From NCBI GenBank assembly GCA_017938785.1, contig JAGBAU010000003.1, positions 1-7,478 on the forward strand: 7,478 nt of DNA, read 5' to 3'. Of the stretch, positions 1 through 4,849 are shown in pieces; position 1 is the stretch's first letter; every line of letters starts with the position of its first letter. The notes beneath the pieces were generated by a model, which did not search any database, was not told the origin of the DNA, and saw only the letters and a program-made list of their open reading frames with translations. A program made the position numbers and the translations under genes. Source of the stretch: Clostridia bacterium (GTDB lineage: Bacteria; Bacillota_A; Clostridia; Christensenellales; Aristaeellaceae).

Positions 1-321
1 ATCGATGCCCAGACGGTTCACACTCCAGCTGCTCTCCTCACAGATCATCACGATCAAATCCACCATGCATTCCAGTATGGCGGGATTGGGTTCGATCCAC
101 AGGAGAGATTCCAGCTGTGTGCGTCTCTTCTGCTGCAGGTACATATACTGATCCGGGTCCTGCAGTCTTTCGGAGAGGGGCATGTATTCTGCAGGCGCCT
201 GCAGGGTGCGCATGGCATTCTGGCCCAGGCGGTCTGCCAGCAGATCACAGGGCCGGGGCGCGGGAATGTTGCCCGTGTCCACGGCGGAGCTGATCAGGAT
301 CGGGATGCCTCTGACGAACAT
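1..321 (-). CDS. N-terminal fragment of a protein resembling the heparinase II/III family (gene runs off the left edge)
   Basis: This is the first 107 codons of a minus-strand gene that continues beyond base 1. The start is ATG at 319-321, with an AAAGGAG ribosome-binding site at 330-336 and an 8-nt spacer, so the start is well supported. The visible protein has no signal peptide. It is rich in Leu, Gln and Arg and reads as helical. Residues 93-99 are ICEESSW, which resembles the conserved 'ICEE..W' helix near the N-terminus of heparinase II/III-like alpha/alpha-toroid proteins, where it usually leads into PAH; here VN follows instead. The preceding RRTQL segment (66-70) also fits such a helical domain. 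The family members are polysaccharide lyases or uncharacterised relatives, and the catalytic part lies outside the window. The gene begins 38 nt after the stop of the YwlG-like gene and is probably cotranscribed with it. The family assignment is from motif memory and is tentative; the open reading frame is more certain than its function. Confidence 0.6.
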   Translation of the reverse strand, partial: MFVRGIPILISSAVDTGNIPAPRPCDLLADRLGQNAMRTLQAPAEYMPLSERLQDPDQYMYLQQKRRTQLESLLWIEPNPAILECMVDLIVMICEESSWSVNRLGID

Positions 322-359
322 ACGTCTCTCTCCTTTCCGGGGCGGTTGAAGGGAAGGTT

Positions 360-914
360 TTATTCTTCGGTGTAGCAGGCGCGCTCGCCGCCGATGAGCT
401 TCGGACGGGTACGGGCAGCGGTCACGATGGCGCAGCCGATCCTGTCCGTCTTCAGGCGAACCGGCACGGCCACGGGTTTGAAGTGCATGCCGATGAAGGT
501 CAGGCCGATGTCGATGCCTGCGTCCGCCTGAATCCTTTCCACCAGCACGGGAGAATCCATCATCTTCCATGCGGAAGTGGCCAGGGAACCGCCGGCCTTC
601 TTGCGGGGCACAGCGCATACGATGTCGTAGCCGTACTTTTCGGCGTCATTTCTCTCCATCACCAGCGCGCGATTCAGATGCTCGCAGCACTGGAACGCGG
701 GTGCGAAGCCATGCTTCTTGGCCATATCCAGCATGGCGCGGGAGACGGCCTCGCCGTATTCATAGGTGGATTCGTGGCCAATGGTGCCGCCGGCGATTTC
801 GCTGGAGGAGCAGCCGATGACCAGCAGCTTCACAGGGTTGAAATGGGTACGGTTTTCGCTGAGAAGTTCTTCAACGGCAGAAACCGCCTGGTTGTAGATT
901 GCATTGATTTCCAT
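360..914 (-). CDS. ywlG: YwlG/UPF0340 (DUF436, TIGR01440) family protein
   Basis: The product has 184 residues, close to the roughly 180 of Bacillus subtilis YwlG. The function of this family is not established. Recognisable family blocks are GCSSSEIAGGTIG (34-46), QCCEHLNRALV (75-85), PRKKAGGSLAT (103-113), DIGLTFIGMHFKPVAVPVR (135-153) and ARTRPKLIGGERACY (167-181). Cysteines lie at 35, 76, 77, 100, 161 and 180, and several sit inside conserved blocks. The protein has no signal peptide or membrane helix and should be cytoplasmic. An in-frame ATG at 942-944 would add ten residues lying inside the upstream gene. I chose the ATG at 912-914 because GGAGG (926-930) sits 11 nt upstream and the N-terminus then matches the family. 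Only one base separates this start from the stop of the methyltransferase gene, which points to translational coupling. Confidence 0.9.
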   Translation of the reverse strand: MEINAIYNQAVSAVEELLSENRTHFNPVKLLVIGCSSSEIAGGTIGHESTYEYGEAVSRAMLDMAKKHGFAPAFQCCEHLNRALVMERNDAEKYGYDIVCAVPRKKAGGSLATSAWKMMDSPVLVERIQADAGIDIGLTFIGMHFKPVAVPVRLKTDRIGCAIVTAARTRPKLIGGERACYTEE

Positions 915-915
915 G

Positions 916-1647
916 TTATTTGTCGCCTCCGTGCAGGAATACATAGCTGCCCACAGATACAGCCACCGCCAGGTTCAGGGAATCGATCTCTGCGCTCTGG
1001 GGAATCATCACGCTCTGGCCCATCTGGGCGAATTCGGCGGGCAGGCCCGTCTGTTCATTGCCGAATACCAGGGAGAAGGGCGGCTGCGCGGTCTTCGCGG
1101 CGGCATTGAGCTCGATGGCGCCGTCCAGCATGAAGGGATAGAGCTTGCGCTCGGGATGCTCGGCGCGGTAATCGGCGAAGGTATCGTAGGTGTGCACGCG
1201 CAGCTTGTAGAATGCGCCCATGCTGGCACGCAGCGCGTGGGGCTCGAACACGTCCACACAGGGGCGGATCAGGGCCACATCCCGGATGCCGAAGCCCAGC
1301 AGGGAGCGCATGGCGGTGCCCAGGTTACCGCTGTCGGAAATCTGACAGAGCACGGCGTGGCAGGCGTCGGGGTCCAGGTCGGAATCGAATTTTTCAAATA
1401 CGAGGCCGGCGAAGCAGTTGTCCTTCTTGGATTCGCGGCGCAGTACGCGCTCGGCCATCTCTTCGCGAACGCCCAGCTCTGCGCACCGGTCGCGCAGCTT
1501 CTGAACGCCCTCATTCTTCAGACCATCCGGATGCAAAAGCAAACGCTGAACCCGGTAGGGCTGGGCTTCCATCAGCATCAGGGAGGGGAATACACCCAGT
1601 GCGTAGCTGTAATTCAGTTTTCGGGAATAGGGTTCCAGTTTCGGCAT
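916..1647 (-). CDS. TrmH/SpoU-family (SPOUT) RNA 2'-O-methyltransferase
   Basis: The product has 243 residues and carries the three SPOUT motifs in order. Motif 1 is SDSGNLGTAMR (104-114), with the Asn and Arg typical of the catalytic and RNA-binding site. Motif 2 is VFGNEQTGLP (194-203). Motif 3 is IPQSAEIDSLNLAVAVSVG (215-233), with the SLN signature of the S-adenosylmethionine-binding trefoil knot. Residues 1-100 form an N-terminal substrate-binding region. Members of this family transfer a methyl group from S-adenosylmethionine to a ribose 2'-OH of rRNA or tRNA; the exact nucleotide cannot be inferred here. The start ATG (1645-1647) has GAGGT at 1654-1658 with a 6-nt spacer. The gene begins 14 nt after the hydrolase stop and ends 1 nt before the YwlG-like start, so it is the middle cistron of the leftward operon. 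It could be annotated RlmB-, TsnR- or TrmH-like; I leave the symbol empty. Confidence 0.9.
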   Translation of the reverse strand: MPKLEPYSRKLNYSYALGVFPSLMLMEAQPYRVQRLLLHPDGLKNEGVQKLRDRCAELGVREEMAERVLRRESKKDNCFAGLVFEKFDSDLDPDACHAVLCQISDSGNLGTAMRSLLGFGIRDVALIRPCVDVFEPHALRASMGAFYKLRVHTYDTFADYRAEHPERKLYPFMLDGAIELNAAAKTAQPPFSLVFGNEQTGLPAEFAQMGQSVMIPQSAEIDSLNLAVAVSVGSYVFLHGGDK

Positions 1648-1661
1648 AGTATTACCTCATT

Positions 1662-2492
1662 TTATACGATGTCCCGGGCGTTGTAGCGTATCCAGCCGCG
1701 AAGGTAGTCGCGCAGCGCCTTGGAGTGGGTTTCCATGGGGAAGTGTCCGGCGGATTTCAGGGTGTGCATCTCCGCACCGGATAGATATTTTTTCAGATGG
1801 GCGCGCATTGCTTCGGTCATCAGCACATCCCGTCCGCCCATGAGCACCATGGCGGGGCAGAAGCCCAGGCCGTTTTCGGGTGCGGTCTGCCCGGCGCGCA
1901 GCATGCGCAAAAAGCACTTCTGTGCTCCGGGGCGCAGCAGGGGCGCGCGCATCCGGTCCACGATGTAATCGTCCATGGGATAGCCGCTCACATGCTCCAC
2001 CATGCGCCGGAAGTTGTCCTTTTCCACGATGGAATCCCGGTACCAGGCGATGGGCGGCTGCTTTTTCGGCGGCTGGGGAACGGTGAGCAGGGGAGAGATA
2101 TGAATTTGGGATTTTACACTGTCCGGATACAGGGCGGCCATCTCCAGAATGGTTGAACAGGCGCTGCCGTGCCCGGCCAGATGCCACATGGAATCCGGCG
2201 CGCCGCTCTGGCGGTCCACCTCATCCAGCACGCCCCAGATCAGGTTGGCGCGCATGGCGTCGTCCTGGGGAATGTCCATATTGCAGTCGCTGCGGCCGAA
2301 GCCGGGCAAATCCGCCAGCACCACCATGCAGCCCAGCTGGGTCAGCTCCGGCACAATCTTGCGCCAGTGGAAGGTGGAAATCAGGGGGGAAGACAGAAGC
2401 AGGATCCGCTCCCGGGGTGTGTCTTCACAGGATGCAACGCGGAAGTGTATGCGTATCCCGTGGAAGGATAAATATTGACTTTCCTCAGCCAC
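1662..2492 (-). CDS. alpha/beta-hydrolase-fold protein with Gly in place of the nucleophile Ser
   Basis: The product has 276 residues, a normal size for a single-domain alpha/beta hydrolase with a cap. Visible landmarks are the oxyanion-loop region SSPLIS (35-40), DLPGFGRSD (61-69), the nucleophile-elbow segment HLAGHGSACSTILEMAALYP (104-123), the acid residue in MGGRDVL (Asp222), and the histidine in SAGHFP (His250). The elbow aligns without gaps to the usual GHSxGG helix, which puts Gly109 where the catalytic Ser belongs; Ser110 is the next residue. Asp and His are kept. The protein may therefore be catalytically altered or inactive, or may use Ser110. The substrate is unknown. It has no signal peptide. 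I chose GTG at 2490-2492 because GAGGTG (2502-2507) stands 9 nt upstream. A GTG at 2502-2504 would add four residues but lies inside that site. It is the first gene of the leftward operon and is served by the promoter at 2528-2556. Confidence 0.85.
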   Translation of the reverse strand: MAEESQYLSFHGIRIHFRVASCEDTPRERILLLSSPLISTFHWRKIVPELTQLGCMVVLADLPGFGRSDCNMDIPQDDAMRANLIWGVLDEVDRQSGAPDSMWHLAGHGSACSTILEMAALYPDSVKSQIHISPLLTVPQPPKKQPPIAWYRDSIVEKDNFRRMVEHVSGYPMDDYIVDRMRAPLLRPGAQKCFLRMLRAGQTAPENGLGFCPAMVLMGGRDVLMTEAMRAHLKKYLSGAEMHTLKSAGHFPMETHSKALRDYLRGWIRYNARDIV

Positions 2493-2501
2493 TGATGCGC
2501 A

Positions 2502-2507
2502 CACCTC
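2502..2507 (-). promoter_or_regulatory. ribosome-binding site deciding the hydrolase start
   Basis: On the minus strand this reads GAGGTG. It lies 9 nt before the GTG at 2490-2492 and overlaps the other possible GTG start at 2502-2504. The spacing favours the downstream GTG. Confidence 0.6.
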
Positions 2508-2527
2508 ACCTATTTTAAGATGATACT

Positions 2528-2556
2528 ATTTTAGCACATGCGCCCCTGTTTGGCAA
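2528..2556 (-). promoter_or_regulatory. sigma-A-type promoter for the leftward operon
   Basis: Read on the minus strand, the -35 box is TTGCCA (2551-2556) and the -10 box is TAAAAT (2528-2533), separated by exactly 17 bp. A TG dinucleotide lies in the stretch just upstream of the -10. Transcription would begin near 2521, about 30 nt before the hydrolase start, giving a short leader. A small inverted repeat (2558-2584) abuts the -35 box on its upstream side. Confidence 0.7.
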
Positions 2557-2557
2557 C

Positions 2558-2584
2558 GGAAACACCCCTAAAAGGGCGGTTTCC
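2558..2584. repeat. imperfect inverted repeat upstream of the leftward promoter
   Basis: The outer arms GGAAAC (2558-2563) and GTTTCC (2579-2584) pair perfectly. Inside them are a 2x2 mismatch and three more C-G pairs around the loop TAAAA. The element begins 2 bp beyond the -35 box of the leftward promoter. It could be a protein-binding site. No T-run follows on either strand, so it is not a classical terminator. Confidence 0.4.
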
Positions 2585-2612
2585 ATGGTGAAAACAGCCT
2601 GATTTTTACACT

Positions 2613-2656
2613 TTGCATGGAAAGATAAACATAAAATCTATTGCAGGAAAGATAAA
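2613..2656 (+). repeat. direct repeat at the murA promoter
   Basis: Two near-identical copies are present: TTGCATGGAAAGATAAA at 2613-2629 and TTGCAGGAAAGATAAA at 2641-2656. They start 28 bp apart and differ by one T. The second copy supplies the -35 box and the spacer start of the murA promoter. The first has no good -10 box at the right distance, so it may be a protein-binding half-site or a decayed duplicate promoter. Confidence 0.5.
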
Positions 2657-2669
2657 ACTATTGTATAAT
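2641..2669 (+). promoter_or_regulatory. sigma-A-type promoter for murA
   Basis: The -35 box is TTGCAG (2641-2646) and the -10 box is a consensus TATAAT (2664-2669), with a 17-bp spacer in an AT-rich setting that contrasts with the GC-rich genes. Transcription would start near 2676 and leave a leader of about 145 nt before the murA ATG. Confidence 0.85.
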
Positions 2670-2675
2670 GAACCT

Positions 2676-2820
2676 GCGGCGATAGAATCGGCGTTAGTTT
2701 TTTCGCGTTTATGAGGCATGAACGGGCCTCCAGGAACGCTTCCGCAAGGATATATGCGTCCCCCGGGACGCGCCTGATTGATGAAAGGGGCCGGCACTTT
2801 TGGCCGGATTGGATGAGGAT
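2676..2820 (+). other. structured murA 5' leader
   Basis: This is the predicted untranslated leader of murA. It can form a series of small hairpins: GAGGC/GCCTC (2713-2730), GGAA/TTCC (2733-2743), GCGTCCC/GGGACGC (2756-2771) and CCGGC/GCCGG (2791-2807). None is followed by a T-run, so no terminator is evident. The last hairpin lies between an AAAGGGG sequence (about 2785-2790) and the ATG at 2821, and its loop holds the alternative TTG start (2800-2802). A 37-codon frame (2711-2824) spans much of the leader and ends in an ATGA overlap with murA, but it has no ribosome-binding site. No known riboswitch was recognised. Confidence 0.4.
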
Positions 2821-4089
2821 ATGAAAGAAAAACTGCGAATTTTCGGCAGCGAGCGCCTGGAAGGCGAGGTCGCCGTCAGCGGTGGTAAGAACGCCGCGGT
2901 GGCCATTATCCCGGCAGCACTGCTTGCGGATTCACCGTCTACAATCGAAAATATCCCGGATATCAACGATGTTCATGTCATCATCGAAATGCTCAAGTGG
3001 CTGGGCGCACAGGTGGATTTCAGGGACAATACCCTCTGGATCGATCCGCGCACCGTGGATAAATTCAATCCGCCCTACGAGCTGGCGGGTAAGATGCGCG
3101 CATCCTACTATTTGGCTCCGGTGCTGCTGGGCCTGTTCCACAGGGCTGAGGTTCCGCTGCCGGGCGGCTGCGACATCGGCGCACGTCCCATCGACCAGAC
3201 CATCAAGGGCATGGTCACCCTGGGCGCGCATGTGGAAACCCTGGGCGGCGTTCTGGTCGCCACCAGTGACGGCATGCAGGGCGCGGATATCTTCCTGGAT
3301 ATGCCCTCCGTCGGTGCAACGGTCAACTCCATGCTCACTGCGGTTTCCGCTTCGGGCATGACCTGCATACATAACGCGGCCAAGGAACCGCATATCGTGG
3401 ACCTGGCCAACTTCCTGTCCAGCATGGGCGCATACGTCAAGGGCGCGGGCACGGACGTGATCCGCATTCGCGGCGGCCGCCAGCTGCACGGCACCAACTA
3501 CACCGTGGTTCCGGACCAGATTGAAACCGGCACGCTGATGATCGCAGCGGCCGCAGCGGGCGATGATGTATACATCACCGGCGCGATTCCCACCCATATG
3601 GAATCCCTGTCCGCGAAGCTGCTGGAGATGGGCGTAAACATCACTGCGGAAGATGACTGGATCCGCGTGCGCTCCAACCGCGTATTTCGCTCCGTCAATG
3701 TGAAGACCCAGGGCTACCCGGGCTTCCCCACGGACCTGCAGCAGCCTCTGTCTGCGCTGCTCACTGTGGCAAACGGCACCAGCATCGTCACCGAAACCAT
3801 CTTCGAATCCCGCTTCCGCTTTCTGGATGAGCTTCGCAAGATGGGCGCAAACGTGCGCGTGATTGAGCGCAGCGCCATCATCACCGGCGTGGACCGCCTG
3901 GTGGGCACCCGTGTGAACGCCACCGACTTGCGCGCAGGCGCAGCCATGGTCATCGCAGGCCTCATGGCCGAGGGCGTGACCGAAATCGGCGGCGTGGGCT
4001 ACATTCTGCGCGGCTATGAAAACATCGATAAGAAGCTGGTTCAGCTGGGCGCACGCATCGAGCGCTTCCGGGTGCCGGAAACCTTCTAA
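2821..4089 (+). CDS. murA: UDP-N-acetylglucosamine 1-carboxyvinyltransferase (MurA)
   Basis: MurA moves the enolpyruvyl group of phosphoenolpyruvate onto UDP-N-acetylglucosamine, the first committed step of peptidoglycan synthesis, in the cytoplasm. The product has 422 residues, the usual length. Key sites are Lys23 in SGGKNAA (the family more often has GAKN), the active-site loop PLPGGCDIGARPID with Cys117 (the fosfomycin target), Asp305 in GYPGFPTDLQQ (general base), and the C-terminal RGYEN. With these residues present the enzyme should be active and fosfomycin-sensitive at the protein level. I chose ATG 2821 because MKEKLRIFGSERLEGEV matches the family N-terminus. Its ribosome-binding site (GAGG at 2815-2818) is unusually close. 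An in-frame TTG at 2800, with AAAGGGG 9 nt upstream, would add seven unconserved residues and remains possible. The gene has its own promoter and is divergent from the hydrolase operon. Confidence 0.97.
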   Translation: MKEKLRIFGSERLEGEVAVSGGKNAAVAIIPAALLADSPSTIENIPDINDVHVIIEMLKWLGAQVDFRDNTLWIDPRTVDKFNPPYELAGKMRASYYLAPVLLGLFHRAEVPLPGGCDIGARPIDQTIKGMVTLGAHVETLGGVLVATSDGMQGADIFLDMPSVGATVNSMLTAVSASGMTCIHNAAKEPHIVDLANFLSSMGAYVKGAGTDVIRIRGGRQLHGTNYTVVPDQIETGTLMIAAAAAGDDVYITGAIPTHMESLSAKLLEMGVNITAEDDWIRVRSNRVFRSVNVKTQGYPGFPTDLQQPLSALLTVANGTSIVTETIFESRFRFLDELRKMGANVRVIERSAIITGVDRLVGTRVNATDLRAGAAMVIAGLMAEGVTEIGGVGYILRGYENIDKKLVQLGARIERFRVPETF

Positions 4090-4110
4090 ATCGGGTGTTG
4101 AACGCCAGAA

Positions 4111-4175
4111 TATAACACAAACCTCCAATTAAACCCCGTTTTTATTGGTTGTAATTGGGGCGGAATGGTGTTATA
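4111..4175 (+). repeat. 65-nt imperfect inverted repeat between murA and rimP
   Basis: The outer arms TATAACAC (4111-4118) and GTGTTATA (4168-4175) are perfect 8-bp complements. An inner stem pairs CTCCAATTA (4123-4131) with TAATTGGGG (4152-4160), with one T/G mismatch that is a wobble in RNA. It continues, after one bulged G, as AACC/GGTT (4132-4135 with 4147-4150) around an 11-nt loop. In murA mRNA this would fold 22 nt after the stop codon. No T-run follows, so it is not a standard terminator by itself. The right arm contains the -35 box and most of the -10 box of the rimP promoter. Confidence 0.6.
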
Positions 4176-4177
4176 AT
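4149..4177 (+). promoter_or_regulatory. sigma-A-type promoter for the rimP-nusA-infB operon
   Basis: The -35 box is TTGTAA (4149-4154) and the -10 box is a consensus TATAAT (4172-4177), with a 17-bp spacer. The start point would be near 4184, about 140 nt before rimP. An intrinsic terminator lies between this promoter and rimP, which suggests that readthrough is regulated. Confidence 0.8.
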
Positions 4178-4191
4178 AGTTCAGGAACTAT
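4176..4191. promoter_or_regulatory. perfect 16-bp dyad over the -10/+1 region (candidate operator)
   Basis: ATAGTTC (4176-4182) and GAACTAT (4185-4191) are exact complements around a 2-bp centre. The dyad starts inside the -10 box, and its centre falls at the predicted transcription start. That is where a repressor would block initiation. I do not recognise the site as that of a named regulator. Confidence 0.5.
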
Positions 4192-4205
4192 ACAGAGCTG
4201 AAACG

Positions 4206-4232
4206 ACCGCCGATTTTCGGCGGTGTGTTTTT
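4206..4232 (+). terminator. intrinsic terminator in the rimP-nusA leader
   Basis: The stem pairs ACCGCCGA (4206-4213) with TCGGCGGT (4217-4224) around a TTT loop, and the T-rich tract TGTTTTT (4226-4232) follows. It can end murA readthrough. It also lies about 20-50 nt into the transcript from the promoter at 4149-4177, so it must be passed before rimP is made. In B. subtilis, a NusA-dependent terminator in this leader is known to mediate NusA autoregulation; the same role here is inferred from position. The tract is interrupted by a G, as expected of a weaker, factor-assisted terminator. Confidence 0.75.
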
Positions 4233-4324
4233 AGTGAGAATCGGCACGTAAGATTAGGTTTTTGCACCGAGAGAAAGAGCAAAGACCTGTTTTGTGTGTC
4301 AGCCAACAGTTTGGAAAGTGAGGA
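4233..4324 (+). other. rest of the rimP leader, after the terminator
   Basis: This 92-nt untranslated stretch lies between the terminator and rimP. Its beginning (GAGAATCGGC, 4236-4245) can pair over 10 positions, one a G-U, with the left arm and loop of the terminator hairpin (4209-4218). No further strong hairpin or tRNA-like fold was seen. Confidence 0.4.
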
Positions 4325-4822
4325 ATGGCCTTGGCGAAGAAAGCAATGTCCGTGCATGAAGCGGAAAAGATTGCCCAGAAGATTGCTCTTGAGCAGAATG
4401 TGGAACTGGTGGATGTGGAACTGGTTAAGGAGCCCACCGGCTACTTCCTGCGCTTCTTCATTGAAAAGCCGGAAGGCATTTCCCTGAACGAACTGGAAAC
4501 CTACCATCGTGCAATTCAGCCCCTGGTGGAGGACGTGGCTTACGATTATATGGAAGTCTCTTCCCCCGGCGCAGACCGTCCCCTCAAGACCGAGCGTGAT
4601 TTTGAACGCGCTCAGGGCATGGACGTGGAACTGAAGACCTATCGCCCCGTGAACGGCGCCAAGGTTTTTAAGGGCTCTCTGATCGGCCTGAAGGATGGCA
4701 TCATTGAAATTTGCAGCGGCGGAGAAAACCTGTCCTTCCCCAAGAAGGATGTGGCCATCGTGCGCCCGCTGATTGAATTCACCGAAGAGGACCTCAAGGA
4801 CGACGTTCCCGCAGGTCAGTAA
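4325..4822 (+). CDS. rimP: ribosome maturation factor RimP
   Basis: RimP binds the 30S subunit and helps its maturation. The product has 165 residues, typical for the family. The N-terminal alpha/beta domain contains LVDVELVKEPTGYFLRFFIE (28-47) and GISLNELETYHRAI (51-64). The most diagnostic block is MEVSSPGADRPLKTERDF (76-93). The C-terminal SH3-like domain follows at about 95-150 and ends in an acidic tail. The ATG at 4325 has GAGG immediately in front, which is too close. A TTG at 4331 with GAGGA 6 nt upstream, or an ATG at 4346, could be the true start; the conserved region is unaffected. rimP is the first gene of the operon and lies 27 nt before nusA, the usual order in bacteria. Confidence 0.95.
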   Translation: MALAKKAMSVHEAEKIAQKIALEQNVELVDVELVKEPTGYFLRFFIEKPEGISLNELETYHRAIQPLVEDVAYDYMEVSSPGADRPLKTERDFERAQGMDVELKTYRPVNGAKVFKGSLIGLKDGIIEICSGGENLSFPKKDVAIVRPLIEFTEEDLKDDVPAGQ

Positions 4823-4849
4823 GACAACATATTTCAGGAGGAACGCAAA

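Noticed and set aside
904..1686. 260-codon plus-strand frame opposite the methyltransferase gene
   Set aside because: The minus strand has clear SPOUT motifs and a proper ribosome-binding site. The plus frame has neither.
2676..2820. Known riboswitch or T-box in the murA leader
   Set aside because: No T-box motif, recognisable aptamer core or terminator/antiterminator pair could be found; only short independent hairpins are visible.
2932..4128. 398-codon open frame on the minus strand opposite murA
   Set aside because: The plus strand encodes an unmistakable MurA with all active-site residues. The antisense frame lacks recognisable domains, is rich in His, Ala and Asp as expected from reverse reading of GC-rich codons, and has no promoter.
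4111..4175. Intrinsic terminator of murA
   Set aside because: The stem is long but interrupted, and no T-run follows on either strand. The better terminator is at 4206-4232.
4176..4191. LexA/SOS box
   Set aside because: The Gram-positive SOS box has GAAC....GTTC. Here the halves are inverted (GTTC..GAAC) with a 2-bp centre.
4155..4487. 110-codon plus-strand frame overlapping the rimP leader and start
   Set aside because: It overlaps the promoter, the terminator and the rimP 5' end in another frame and has no ribosome-binding site or family resemblance.
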